A stretch of 64,000 nt of DNA from contig NZ_NWVL01000018.1 in assembly GCF_002382885.1 (NCBI RefSeq), positions 48,435 to 112,434 of the forward strand, in the 5' to 3' direction. Below the pieces are notes generated by a model that saw nothing but the letters and a program-made list of their open reading frames with translations, did no database searches and had not been told where the DNA came from. The DNA is from Streptomyces sp. WZ.A104. GTDB lineage: Bacteria; Actinomycetota; Actinomycetes; Streptomycetales; Streptomycetaceae. A program made the position numbers and the translations under genes. Shown here in pieces: positions 8,852 to 20,473 of the stretch (position 1 is its first letter; each line of letters begins with the position of its first letter).

Positions 8852-9946
8852 ATGACGAGGACAACGAGGACGACGAGGACACCGTCCGCCGTGGCGCGGG
8901 CCCTGGAACGGATCGGGCGACTGGACCCGGCGCTCAACGCGTTCATCGAGGTCTGGCCGGACGAGGCGCTCGCCCGTGAGCCGGAGGCACGGGAACTCCC
9001 CCTGGGCGGGCTGCCGTTCGCGGTGAAGGGCCCGGCGGGCGCCCGCTCGTACGCGGCCCGCCGGCTGATCGCGGCGGGCGGGGTCCCGGTCGGCGCGACC
9101 TCCGTCCCCGGCCCCGGGACGGTCTGGCAGACCTGGGGACAGGGCGCCCACGGCCGTACGGTCAACCCGTGGCGGGCGGACCGGACGCCGGGCGGTTCGT
9201 CGGCGGGCTCGGCGGTGGCGGTCGCGGCGGGGATGGCGGAGCTGGCGACCGGCAGCGACGGGGCCGGGTCGGTCCGCATCCCGGCCGCCTGGTGCGGGGT
9301 GTTCGGCCTGAAGACGACGAACGGGCTGCTCCCCTCCCCCGACCGGTCCGGGCTCGCGTCGGCGGGCGTGCTGGCCCGGTCGGCCGCGGGTGCTGAGCGG
9401 TATCTCCGCCATGTGCTGGACGGGTACGAGCCACCCGCCGCCCCGCCGCTCCCGCTTCCCGCCGTCTACAGCGAGGGCCTCGGCTTCGCGGACGTGGACC
9501 CGGAGGTGGCGGCCGTCGTCCGGGCGGCGGTGGACCGGCTCGTCGCGGCGGGGACCGTACGCCTGCTGGACACCGGCTGCGAACTGCTCGATCCGGCGCG
9601 GGCCTGGCAGGCGGTACGGGGCGGGGCACCCGGGGACCCGGCGGCCGTGGCGGTCCGGCGGGCGAACGACGACCGGCTGGACGCGCTCTTCGCCGCCGCG
9701 CCCCTGCTGCTGACCCCGGTCACGCCGAACCGGCCGCATGGGCACGAGGGTCCGGGCGACCTTTACTCCACTGCCCTGACCTGGGTGTTCAACCTGAGCG
9801 GCCACCCGGCGGCGAGCCTGCCCGCCGGGTTCACCGGGGACGGCTGCCCGGTGGGGCTCCAGCTGGTGGCGGCACGGGGGGCGGACGTCTCGCTGCTCGG
9901 AATGGCCCACGCCGTGGAGAGCATGCTGCCTACCGTGCGGTCATGA
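8852..9946 (+). CDS. Amidase signature family enzyme, short form
   Basis: 364-residue member of the amidase signature family, which hydrolyses amide bonds through a Ser-cisSer-Lys triad. Lys59 (PFAVKG), Ser116 in GGSSAGS and nucleophile Ser140 (GAGSVRIP) are all present. The Ser-Ser spacing of 24 matches the family. The stretch between Lys59 and Ser116 is about a dozen residues shorter than usual and total length is well below the usual 450-490, so the substrate pocket must differ from GatA. The N-terminus is Thr/Arg-rich. ATG follows GGGGAGAGAG. The stop overlaps the DUF3291 gene (ATGA). Substrate unknown. Confidence 0.85.
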   Translation: MTRTTRTTRTPSAVARALERIGRLDPALNAFIEVWPDEALAREPEARELPLGGLPFAVKGPAGARSYAARRLIAAGGVPVGATSVPGPGTVWQTWGQGAHGRTVNPWRADRTPGGSSAGSAVAVAAGMAELATGSDGAGSVRIPAAWCGVFGLKTTNGLLPSPDRSGLASAGVLARSAAGAERYLRHVLDGYEPPAAPPLPLPAVYSEGLGFADVDPEVAAVVRAAVDRLVAAGTVRLLDTGCELLDPARAWQAVRGGAPGDPAAVAVRRANDDRLDALFAAAPLLLTPVTPNRPHGHEGPGDLYSTALTWVFNLSGHPAASLPAGFTGDGCPVGLQLVAARGADVSLLGMAHAVESMLPTVRS

Positions 9947-10428
9947 CCTCTATCGAGACAGAAATCAGCGGCGGAGAACACGAGTTGGCGCAGGTGAACA
10001 TCTCACGGCTCAGATTCCCGCTGGATTCACCACAGTTGAAGGACTTCGTCGATGGGCTGGACCCGGTGAACACGGTCGCCGACGAAGCCGACGGGTTCCT
10101 CTGGCGACTGCGCTCCGACTCCGGGAACGCCACGGACGTCCCGGTCTTCGGGGACGACTGGCTGATCGTGAACATGTCGGTGTGGCGGGACGTCGAAGCG
10201 CTCACCGCCTTCATGTACGCCGGGCGGCACCGGGAGCTGATGAGCCGGCGCCGCGAGTGGTTCGAGCAGATCCAGGAGGCGATGACCGCCCTGTGGTGGG
10301 TGCCGGCGGGGGTACGCCCGACGGTGGCGGACGCCGAGGAACGACTGCTGCACCTGCGCGAACACGGCCCGACCGAGCGAGCGTTCACCCTGCGCACCCG
10401 CTTCCCGGCACCGGCCGGAGTGCGCTGA
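9943..10428 (+). CDS. DUF3291 domain protein
   Basis: 161-residue protein matching the DUF3291 family: opening [17 protein letters not shown], the [12 protein letters not shown] strand, and the later segment [18 protein letters not shown] with WWVPAG. The family has a ferredoxin-like alpha/beta fold related to monooxygenase-type (ABM) domains but no proven activity. It is translationally coupled to the amidase by a four-base overlap, so it may act on the same substrate. No membrane segment or signal. Confidence 0.8.
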   Translation: MTSIETEISGGEHELAQVNISRLRFPLDSPQLKDFVDGLDPVNTVADEADGFLWRLRSDSGNATDVPVFGDDWLIVNMSVWRDVEALTAFMYAGRHRELMSRRREWFEQIQEAMTALWWVPAGVRPTVADAEERLLHLREHGPTERAFTLRTRFPAPAGVR

Positions 10429-10502
10429 TCGACGACGGACGGGCAGGCGGGCGGCGGGAGACTCCGGCGCCCCCTGCCCGGACCATGGCGGACCGTGGCA
10501 GG

Positions 10503-11360
10503 TCAGCCGATCGGCTTGCGGGCTTCCTCCCGGACCTTGGCGGTCTCCGCCGCGGCCTCGGCCAGGTCGATGGACCGGGGAGACTTGAGGATGCTCTCGG
10601 GCCGGATCAGCGCGACCATCGCGGCGGTGCTGTCGTCACCCCAGGCACACATCGGGATGTTGGCGACACCGACGCCCTCCTTCGACTGCACGACCTGGCA
10701 CTCGATCGTGATGTCGTACCCCGCCGGCGTGAACTTCTTGGGCGGCACGACGAGCTTCGCGCCGTCGCCCTCCGCCGCCCCCTCCATGATCTTGCCGCGC
10801 ATGAATCCGGGGCTGGCCAGGCGCCCGTGCATCCCGGAGAGCACCAGGACCCCGCCCTTGTCCGAGCCGTACTGCGCGACGATCGCGTTGGCGTCGCGGA
10901 TGCTGGCGTCGGGGGTCTCCTCGATCTCCTTGCCCTCCGTCTCCGAGAGGTCCTGGGTGAGGCTGAACTCGCCGTCCAGCAGCTGCTTCTCCACGAGGAG
11001 TTCGTACTCCGCCTTCGGGTAGACCAGGTCGGAGCCCTTGTCGGCGAGCTGGGTGACGCCGAAGACGATGCCGCCCGCCACGAGCAGCGCGCCGACCGCG
11101 ATGCCGACGATCAGCCCGGTCTTCGTCCTGCGCGGCGGCTGCGGCCCCTGGGGCGGCCAGCCTCCCGCCCCCGGCCCGCCACCTGCGGGTATGCCGGGCT
11201 GCCCCCAGCCGCCCTGCTGCGGCGGGCCGGGAGGCTGCTGCGGGAAGCCGTAGGGCTGCTGCGGCACCCCGGGGGCGGCGGCCGGCGGGCCGTAGGAGCC
11301 GTGCGAGGGCGGGGGCGGCGGCCCGTACGGGCCCTGCGATGGCTGCGGCGGGGTGGTCAT
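10503..11360 (-). CDS. Single-pass membrane protein with Pro/Gly-rich N-terminus
   Basis: 285 residues. The N-terminal 90 residues are a low-complexity cytoplasmic tail of Pro, Gln, Gly and Tyr (repeated YGPP/QQPYG units). One transmembrane helix follows (GLIVGIAVGALLVAGGIVFG, about residues 92-111). The extracytoplasmic C-terminal domain of about 170 residues has two Cys residues (IECQ and MCAW) that could form a disulfide. This organisation is widespread in Streptomyces for proteins of unknown function. ATG is chosen because the low-complexity tail begins there and upstream sequence in frame looks non-coding. Function not recognised. Confidence 0.75.
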   Translation of the reverse strand: MTTPPQPSQGPYGPPPPPSHGSYGPPAAAPGVPQQPYGFPQQPPGPPQQGGWGQPGIPAGGGPGAGGWPPQGPQPPRRTKTGLIVGIAVGALLVAGGIVFGVTQLADKGSDLVYPKAEYELLVEKQLLDGEFSLTQDLSETEGKEIEETPDASIRDANAIVAQYGSDKGGVLVLSGMHGRLASPGFMRGKIMEGAAEGDGAKLVVPPKKFTPAGYDITIECQVVQSKEGVGVANIPMCAWGDDSTAAMVALIRPESILKSPRSIDLAEAAAETAKVREEARKPIG

Positions 11361-11467
11361 GGGCTCACGGTACGACACGCCTACGAACGGGCGCCCGGCC
11401 GGGGAAGCCCACGCCAGAGCCGGCGCGCCGCCCGGAAGAGCCCGCACCAGAACCGGCGCGCACCCGG

Positions 11468-12382
11468 TCAGACCGCCTCCTGCCCCAACGGCTCCCGCTT
11501 GCGCCGCCATTCCTCCGGTGCCCCGGCCGTCCCGGTGGACGCTCCCACGACGCCCCCGGCGATGGCACACGTGGTGTCCACGTCGCCGAACCCCTCCGCC
11601 GTCGCCCAGAGCGCCGCCTCCAGGTCGCCCTGATGACGGGCGGCGGTCCACAGCGCGAAGGGCACGGTGTCGTCGGCCCGTATGCGCTGCCCGTTGCCGA
11701 GGAGGTCCGCGGCCCTCCACGGTTCCGTGGTGAACGGGGTCCGGGCGGCGCGCCGGACCCCGTCCCGTACCGGCCCCTCCGGCGTCCCGTCCGCGACCGC
11801 GTCCAGTGTGAACTCGCCCCGTACCGAGAGCGCCGCCGCCACGGCGACCGCCACCGCGCCCGCGATGCCGTCCGGGTGGGCGTGCGTGACCTCGGCCGAG
11901 AGCGCGGCCTGTTCCGCGACCCGGTGGAGGTCCTCGTGGAACCGGGCGCCGAGGGGTGCGACCCGCATCGCCGCACCGTTACCCAGGCTGCCGCCGTCGA
12001 AGAGTCCGGGGGCCAGGGTGCGCCAGTCGGCCGGGGCCGAGAGGAGCTGCGGCAGCAGGAGGTGCATGCCGTGGCCGTAGCCCCGTGCCTGGTCGGCGTC
12101 GAAGGCGAGGGCGTAGCAGAGCGCCAGGTGGTCCTGGTCGACCTGGCCGCGCTCGTCGAGGGAGCGTTGCAGGGCGAGCGCGAGGGCCGTGTCGTCGGTC
12201 CAGTGCCACAGGGGCTCCGGCGGGGTACGGCGGGCCCTGATCTCGTTCAGGGCCCGCCGCCGCTCGCGGAAGAGCGGGAACCAGCGCTCCCCGAACGCGT
12301 CGCCGAGCGCGAGCGCTTCGAGGCTGCGGCGGGCGGCCGCGAGACCGGCGGCGGTGGCGGCTGGGGGCGGGTTCGTCGTCAT
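11468..12382 (-). CDS. ADP-ribosylglycohydrolase family protein
   Basis: 304-residue enzyme of the ADP-ribosylglycohydrolase (DraG/ARH) superfamily, which removes ADP-ribose from proteins or small molecules using two Mg ions. Characteristic segments are ALGDAFGERW near the start, WTDDTALALAL (first metal site), GSLGNGAAMRVAPLG, HAHPDG and DVDTTCAIAGGVVGA (second metal site). All expected acidic metal ligands seem present, so it should be active. The ATG follows no strong ribosome site. It lies 68 bases downstream of the ferritin-like gene on the same strand and may be read with it. Target unknown. Confidence 0.88.
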   Translation of the reverse strand: MTTNPPPAATAAGLAAARRSLEALALGDAFGERWFPLFRERRRALNEIRARRTPPEPLWHWTDDTALALALQRSLDERGQVDQDHLALCYALAFDADQARGYGHGMHLLLPQLLSAPADWRTLAPGLFDGGSLGNGAAMRVAPLGARFHEDLHRVAEQAALSAEVTHAHPDGIAGAVAVAVAAALSVRGEFTLDAVADGTPEGPVRDGVRRAARTPFTTEPWRAADLLGNGQRIRADDTVPFALWTAARHQGDLEAALWATAEGFGDVDTTCAIAGGVVGASTGTAGAPEEWRRKREPLGQEAV

Positions 12383-12450
12383 ACGGGCATCGTGCCGCCG
12401 TTGCCCGGCGGCACGCATCCGAGTATCCGCTCGGGCATCCGCGTGGCTGC

Positions 12451-13566
12451 TCAGGCCGCGTCGGCCGCCGCCCCCTCCTCGATGGCGTCCGCCACCTCCG
12501 TCACCCGGGCCTGCTCCTCGGCGGCGAAGCGCTCGCGGTCCAGTTCCTCGGCTATCTCCTCGTCCTGCGACATGAGCAGGTCCAGGTTGGAGTCGCCGAG
12601 TTCGAGGACGCCCATGTCGACGTACGCCTTCTGGAGCCGTTCGCCCCACAGGCCGATGTCCTTGACGCACGGGACGATCCGGCTGAACAGCAGCTTGCGG
12701 AAGAGCTGGAGGTACTCGGAGTGCTCGGAGAGCTCCTTCGCCTCCTGCTTGCCGATGCCGAAGTTCTCCAGGACCTCGACGCCGCTGAGCCGGTCGCGCA
12801 TCAGGTAGCAGCCCTCGATGACGAACTCCTCGCGCTCGCGCAGTTCGGCGTCGCTGAGCTGCTTGTAGTAGTCCCGCAGCGCCATCCGCCCGAAGGCCAC
12901 ATGGCGGGCCTCGTCCTGCATGATGTACGCGAGGATCTGCTTCGGCAGCGGCTTGGTCGTGGTGTCGCGGATCATCCCGAAGGCGGCCAGTGCCAGGCCC
13001 TCTATCAGGACCTGCATCCCGAGGTAGGGCATGTCCCAGCGGGAGTCGCGCAGGGTGTCGCCCAGCAGGCCCTGGAGGTTGTCGTTGACCGGGTAGAGCA
13101 TGCCGATCTTCTCGTGGAGGAAGCGGCCGTAGATCTCCGCGTGCCGGGCCTCGTCCATGGTCTGGGTGGCGGAGTAGAACTTGGCGTCCAGGTCGGGGAC
13201 GGACTCCACGATCCGCGCGGCGCAGACCATCGCGCCCTGCTCACCGTGCAGGAACTGGCTGAACTGCCAGGAGGTGTAGTGCTTGCGCAGCTCACCCCGG
13301 TCATGGCCCGTCATCTTCGCCCAGTGCGGGGTGCCGTAGAGCGTGAGCACCTCGTCAGGGGTGCCGAGCGGGTCGGCGGGGTCGACCTCCAGGGACCAGT
13401 CGATGCGTTTGCTGCCGTCCCACTGCTTGTCCTTGCCCTTCTGGTAGAGGGCGAGGAGGCGTTCGCGGCCGTCGTCGTAGTCCCAGCTGAACCGGGCGGC
13501 TCCGGTGGCGGGGACCTGCCAGATCGGTTCGGCGGGCGGGGTGGTGTAGAGGTCATGTGTGGACAC
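12451..13566 (-). CDS. Ferritin-like diiron protein
   Basis: 371-residue helical protein of the ferritin-like/ribonucleotide-reductase-R2-like fold. Metal-binding signatures are DEARHAE and QDEARHVAFG, with further Glu residues in the HGEQGAM and LIEGLAL helices, consistent with a two-iron oxygen-activating centre. The GTG start is set by AAGGAG six bases upstream; the ATG further upstream has no such site. It is divergent from a second diiron gene (AurF type) that shares the segment LTLYGTPHW/LSLYGTPMW near the N-terminus, so the two are related. Likely an oxygenase, desaturase or peroxide-handling enzyme; substrate unknown. Confidence 0.85.
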   Translation of the reverse strand: MSTHDLYTTPPAEPIWQVPATGAARFSWDYDDGRERLLALYQKGKDKQWDGSKRIDWSLEVDPADPLGTPDEVLTLYGTPHWAKMTGHDRGELRKHYTSWQFSQFLHGEQGAMVCAARIVESVPDLDAKFYSATQTMDEARHAEIYGRFLHEKIGMLYPVNDNLQGLLGDTLRDSRWDMPYLGMQVLIEGLALAAFGMIRDTTTKPLPKQILAYIMQDEARHVAFGRMALRDYYKQLSDAELREREEFVIEGCYLMRDRLSGVEVLENFGIGKQEAKELSEHSEYLQLFRKLLFSRIVPCVKDIGLWGERLQKAYVDMGVLELGDSNLDLLMSQDEEIAEELDRERFAAEEQARVTEVADAIEEGAAADAA

Positions 13567-13768
13567 GGACGGCTCCTTCGCCTCGACTGGCTCATAAGTT
13601 CCGTGACACCGGCGGCAGTTGAGCGTGCCCACCCACCGTCTCCCCAGCAGGTTCACACGTTGGTAGACAGCGGGTCAACAAGTCGTCCGCAGGGGATTGA
13701 CGGGCTTACTGACGAGCAGTCTCATAAGAGATGACTGCCGGTAACCCCCAGCGTGAGGTGCTCCCGCC
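13567..13768. promoter_or_regulatory. Divergent promoter region between two diiron genes
   Basis: 202-bp intergenic stretch. The octamer CTCATAAG occurs twice in the same orientation, at 13591-13598 and 13721-13728, each near one of the divergent starts. A TTGACG hexamer at 13697-13702 lies 19 bases before TCATAA at 13722, a possible but long-spaced promoter for the rightward gene. The paired octamers could be operator half-sites for the TetR protein encoded at 14739. This is inference. Confidence 0.4.
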
Positions 13769-14704
13769 ATGACGACCGCGACCGATCGCGATATGACCCT
13801 GCTCCGTGACGCATTCGGGCCGCTCCGCGACCGCGAGCAGATCGCCGCGCGGCTGCTCGCATCCTCGGCCAGACACTCCTTCGGCCCCGACACCGAACTC
13901 GACTGGGACGCGGCCGTCGAGGAGGGCAAGTGGTTCTGGCCCCCGGAGCTGCTCTCGCTCTACGGCACCCCGATGTGGGACCGCATGCCGGAGGAACAGC
14001 GCCTCGACCTCTCCCGGCACGAGGCCGCCGCGCTCGCCTCGCTCGGCATCTGGTTCGAGATCATCCTGATGCAGCTGCTGGTCCGGCACATCTATGACAA
14101 GCCCGTCACCAGCAACCACGTCCGCTACGCGCTCACCGAGATAGCCGACGAGTGCCGGCACTCGATGATGTTCGGCCGCATGATCGACTGGGGCGGCGCC
14201 CCGACCTACCCGGTGCCGCGCGTCTATCACAACCTGGCGCGGGTCCTGAAGACCGTCTCCACCACCCCCGGTTCGTTCGCCGCGACCCTGCTCGGCGAGG
14301 AGATCCTCGACTGGATGCAGCGCCTGACGTTCCCGGACGACCGGGTGCAGACCCTGGTGCGCGGGGTGACCCGCATCCATGTGATCGAGGAGGCCCGGCA
14401 CGTCCGGTACGCCCGCGAAGAGCTGCGCCGCCAGATGGTGACCGCCCCGCGCTGGGAGCGCGAACTCACCAGGGTCAGCTGCGGCGAGGCGGCCCGCGTC
14501 TTCTCCGTCTGCTTCGTCAACCCGCAGGTGTACGAGAACGTCGGCCTGGACCGCCGGGCGGCCGTGGCCGAGGTGAGGGCGAGCGGCCACCGCACCGAGG
14601 TCATGCAGACCGGCGCCAAGCGGCTGACGGACTTCTTCGACGACATCGGGCTGCTGAACGGCGTCGGTCGCAGACTGTGGCGGAGCTCCGGGCTGCTGGC
14701 CTGA
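13769..14704 (+). CDS. AurF-type diiron oxygenase
   Basis: 311-residue protein of the AurF (p-aminobenzoate N-oxygenase) diiron family. Metal-ligand helices include LGIWFEI, EIADECRHSMMFGR, LLGEEILDW and VIEEARHVRYAREEL, giving the Glu/His set expected of the family. AurF-type enzymes oxidise amines or hydroxylate substrates with molecular oxygen. It is expressed divergently from the other ferritin-like gene and followed 34 bases later by a TetR gene on the same strand, so the three probably form one regulatory unit. ATG preceded by GTGAGG. Substrate not predictable from sequence. Confidence 0.87.
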   Translation: MTTATDRDMTLLRDAFGPLRDREQIAARLLASSARHSFGPDTELDWDAAVEEGKWFWPPELLSLYGTPMWDRMPEEQRLDLSRHEAAALASLGIWFEIILMQLLVRHIYDKPVTSNHVRYALTEIADECRHSMMFGRMIDWGGAPTYPVPRVYHNLARVLKTVSTTPGSFAATLLGEEILDWMQRLTFPDDRVQTLVRGVTRIHVIEEARHVRYAREELRRQMVTAPRWERELTRVSCGEAARVFSVCFVNPQVYENVGLDRRAAVAEVRASGHRTEVMQTGAKRLTDFFDDIGLLNGVGRRLWRSSGLLA

Positions 14705-14738
14705 AGCGGTGCGGGCCACAGGCTCTAGTCTCGGTGGC

Positions 14739-15521
14739 ATGACGCCCACCGCCGCAGTCCCGCAGCCCCGTGCGACGTACCGCAGGCTCAGTGTCGAGGA
14801 GCGCCGCGCCCAGCTGCTGCTGGCCGCGCTCGGCCTCTTCGCGCACCGGGCCCCCGACGAGGTCTCGCTCGACGACGTGGCGGTGGCGGCCGGGGTGTCC
14901 CGGCCGCTGGTCTACCGCTACTTCCCCGGCGGGCGGCAGCAGTTGTACGAGGCCGCGCTCGGCTCGGCGGCCGACGAGCTGAAGCTGTGCTTCACCGAGC
15001 CGCCGGAGGGCCCGCCCACCGAGCGGGTCGCCCGGGTCCTGGACCGCTATCTGCGCTTCGTCGACGAGCACGACACCGGGTTCAGCGCCCTGCTGCGCGG
15101 CGGCAGCGTCGTGGAGACCTCCCGTACGACGACGATCGTGGACGGGGTGCGCAGGGCGGCCGCCGACGAGATCCTGCGCCACCTGGGACGGATCGGCGGC
15201 GCGGGGGAGGGGGAGCAGCCCGCCGGGCCGCGGCTGCGGATGATGGTGCGCAGCTGGATCGCGGCCGTCGAGGCCGCCTCGCTGATCTGGCTCGACGACG
15301 GGAAGCGGCCCTCCGCCGCCGAGCTGCGCGGCTGGCTGGTCGACCACCTCATCGCCCTCCTCGCGGCCACCGCCGCCACCGACCCGGAGACCGCGTCCGT
15401 GGTGAGCGACCTGCTGGCGCTGGAGACCGCCGGGGGACCGGCGGGACAGCTAGCGGAGCGGGTGATTCCGGTCGTTGCGGAGGCGGCGCACCTGCTGCCC
15501 GCGGCGGCTGCGTCAGACTGA
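14739..15521 (+). CDS. TetR family transcriptional regulator
   Basis: 260 residues. The N-terminal TetR helix-turn-helix spans about residues 20-65 (VSLDDVAVAAGVSRPLVYRY). The C-terminal domain is all-helical and ligand-binding. ATG is chosen because upstream in-frame sequence overlaps a region lacking coding character; GGTGG lies just before it. It follows the AurF-type gene on the same strand and is the natural candidate to control the divergent diiron genes, responding to their substrate or product. Confidence 0.9.
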   Translation: MTPTAAVPQPRATYRRLSVEERRAQLLLAALGLFAHRAPDEVSLDDVAVAAGVSRPLVYRYFPGGRQQLYEAALGSAADELKLCFTEPPEGPPTERVARVLDRYLRFVDEHDTGFSALLRGGSVVETSRTTTIVDGVRRAAADEILRHLGRIGGAGEGEQPAGPRLRMMVRSWIAAVEAASLIWLDDGKRPSAAELRGWLVDHLIALLAATAATDPETASVVSDLLALETAGGPAGQLAERVIPVVAEAAHLLPAAAASD

Positions 15522-15525
15522 CCCG

Positions 15526-15801
15526 GTGAAGAGCGAGAACACCCCTTTCCGCGGCGGCCCCCTGGACGGCCGGGTGCTGCCGATCCTGCTGGGCCCGACC
15601 GGCCATCCGCCGAAGTGGTACGAGGTCCCGGTACCCTCCCCCGACGGCGGCCCGGCCACCGTGTACGCGTACCAGCGCGTCCCGGCCGGGTACACCAGAC
15701 GCCTCGGCCTCCAGCGCGGCTGGGTGTACGAGTACGTTCCCGGGGGCCGCGAGCGCCGTACGCTCAAGTGGCCCTGGTCGAAGCCCCCGGGCCGCGGCTG
15801 A
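15526..15801 (+). CDS. Conserved hypothetical protein, 91 residues
   Basis: Small basic protein starting at GTG four bases past the TetR stop, so probably coupled to it. It has a high content of Pro, Gly, Tyr and Arg, with strands such as GGPLDGRVLPILLG and VYAYQRVPAGYTRR, suggesting a small beta-rich fold. No signal, membrane segment or Cys. I do not recognise a named family. An alternative start 51 bases upstream would overlap the TetR gene. Confidence 0.6.
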   Translation: MKSENTPFRGGPLDGRVLPILLGPTGHPPKWYEVPVPSPDGGPATVYAYQRVPAGYTRRLGLQRGWVYEYVPGGRERRTLKWPWSKPPGRG

Positions 15802-15881
15802 GTGGCGGACGGGCCGCGCTTCGGCGCAGGCCCTAAGATCGACGGTCAGGTGCCGAGGGACGGTCACAAGGGGGGTGCGCC

Positions 15882-19076
<3,195 letters not shown>

Positions 19077-19097
19077 GGCCCTCCCCCTCCCCCACCG

Positions 19098-19121
19098 CCG
19101 TCCGGGGGATTCCTCGGACGG
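19098..19121 (+). terminator. Hairpin after the pseudokinase gene
   Basis: Seven-bp inverted repeat CCGTCCG (19098-19104) and CGGACGG (19115-19121) with a 10-base loop, 22 bases past the stop codon. No U-run. Confidence 0.5.
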
Positions 19122-19136
19122 CACGCCGCGCAGTGC

Positions 19137-19168
19137 TTGCATCACCTGACACCGAGTGACCGGATAAT
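19137..19168 (+). promoter_or_regulatory. Possible promoter of the NlpC/P60 gene
   Basis: TTGCAT at 19137-19142 and GATAAT at 19163-19168 resemble -35 and -10 elements but are 20 bases apart, longer than ideal. The AT-rich -10 is unusual in this GC-rich window and lies 35 bases before the GTG start. Confidence 0.35.
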
Positions 19169-19203
19169 CAGATTCACCCACTTTTGGTCACGGAGGTGAT
19201 GTC

Positions 19204-20418
19204 GTGTCAGGCAGGCTCCTGCGCGCGGTCTGTACGACCGCCCTCACCGCGGCGCTCACGGTCTCCCCGGCCATCGCCGCACCCGCCGAGCCGGACCCCG
19301 TACCGTCCGACGATTCCTCATCCGCTCCCCTCGTCGACGCCGAGACCGCCCTCGCCGCCCCCGAGGCCGGGGCGCCGAGGAGTGTCGCCACCCTGCTGCG
19401 CGAGTTGCAGACCCTCTACCAGGAGGCGGAGGAGGCGAGCGAGGCCTACAACGCCACCGCCGAGAAGCTGAAGAAGCAGACCGCGCGGGCGAAGAAGGTC
19501 GACTCCGACCTGACGAAGGCGCGGGCCGCGCTGGAACTCAGCCGCGGCGACGCCGGGCGGCTGGCCCGGGAGCAGTATCAGGGGCGCACCGACTTCTCCG
19601 CGTTCCTCCAGCTGCTGCTGGCCCGGGACCCGTTGCGGGCCCTGGACCAGACCCACGTCATCGAGCGCGTGGCCGCGGGCCGTGCGGCTACGGTGGACCG
19701 GCTGACCGAATCGGCCCGGCGCGCGGACACGCTGGCCTCCGCGTCCCGGAAGGCGATGGACCAGCAGAAGAAGCTGGCCGCGCGGCAGAAGAAGCAGCGC
19801 GACACCGTGCGCGGCAAGCTGGAGCGGGTCGAGGCCCTGCTCGCCACGCTCTCCGCCGAGCAACTGGACCTGCTGGCCGGACTTGAGCAGCAGGGCGTGG
19901 CGGCGGCCCAGCGCGAACTGGTCGCCTCCGGGGCCCTCAGCTCCACCCGGCCGCCCACACGGCAGGGCGGCGACGCCGTGGCGTACGCGATCCGGCAGAT
20001 CGGCAAGCCGTACGTGTGGGGCGCGGAGGGGCCGGGGTCCTTCGACTGCTCCGGGCTGACGTCCCGGGCCTGGTCGTCGGCCGGACGGCCGATCCCGCGC
20101 ACCTCTCAGGAACAGTGGAAGCGGCTCCCGAAGGTGCCGCTCTCCTCACTGCGCCCCGGCGACCTGGTGGTCTACTTCCCGAAGGCGACCCACGTGGCGC
20201 TGTACATCGGCAACGGCCTCGTGGTGCAGGCACCCCGCCCCGGTACGGAGGTGAAGGTCTCCCCGGTGGCGTCGAACCCGCTGCTCGGGGCCGTCCGCCC
20301 GGACCCCGGCGGCGTACCGCTGTCCGCGTACACGCTCCCGGATCTCCCCGAGGGCGCCCGCGACGGCGCGGACACCGGGTACGGCGCGGACACGGCACCG
20401 GACGCGGCACCCGAATAG
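19204..20418 (+). CDS. Secreted NlpC/P60 peptidoglycan endopeptidase
   Basis: 404 residues. A signal peptide (cleavage near AIAAPA, about residue 26) is followed by a long Lys/Ala/Glu-rich coiled coil (about residues 60-245) and a C-terminal NlpC/P60 domain (about 258-370) with catalytic Cys282 (SFDCSGL) and His330 (THVALYIG). The family cleaves D-Glu-mDAP or related peptide bonds in the wall; the coiled coil normally occludes the active site, as in RipA-type enzymes. The GTG start has an excellent GGAGGTGAT ribosome site. Single gene between two hairpins. The C-terminal Asp/Gly/Ala tail is disordered. Confidence 0.92.
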   Translation: MSGRLLRAVCTTALTAALTVSPAIAAPAEPDPVPSDDSSSAPLVDAETALAAPEAGAPRSVATLLRELQTLYQEAEEASEAYNATAEKLKKQTARAKKVDSDLTKARAALELSRGDAGRLAREQYQGRTDFSAFLQLLLARDPLRALDQTHVIERVAAGRAATVDRLTESARRADTLASASRKAMDQQKKLAARQKKQRDTVRGKLERVEALLATLSAEQLDLLAGLEQQGVAAAQRELVASGALSSTRPPTRQGGDAVAYAIRQIGKPYVWGAEGPGSFDCSGLTSRAWSSAGRPIPRTSQEQWKRLPKVPLSSLRPGDLVVYFPKATHVALYIGNGLVVQAPRPGTEVKVSPVASNPLLGAVRPDPGGVPLSAYTLPDLPEGARDGADTGYGADTAPDAAPE

Positions 20419-20423
20419 GCTCC

Positions 20424-20458
20424 CGGCGGCCGGACCGGCGGTGCGGGCCCGGCCGCCG
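20424..20458. terminator. Bidirectional hairpin between convergent genes
   Basis: Perfect 10-bp inverted repeat CGGCGGCCGG (20424-20433) and CCGGCCGCCG (20449-20458) in the 55-bp gap between the NlpC stop and the flavoprotein stop. Confidence 0.65.
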
Positions 20459-20473
20459 AAGCACACTCCGCTG

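Noticed and set aside
10182..12808. Long forward open frames across the membrane-protein and ADP-ribosylglycohydrolase genes
   Set aside because: They are antisense to genes with clear family motifs and have no product similarity of their own.
19077..19203. Cyclic-di-AMP (ydaO-type) riboswitch before the NlpC/P60 gene
   Set aside because: The gap is only 127 bp and already holds a terminator stem and possible promoter; no room or conserved core for the long aptamer.
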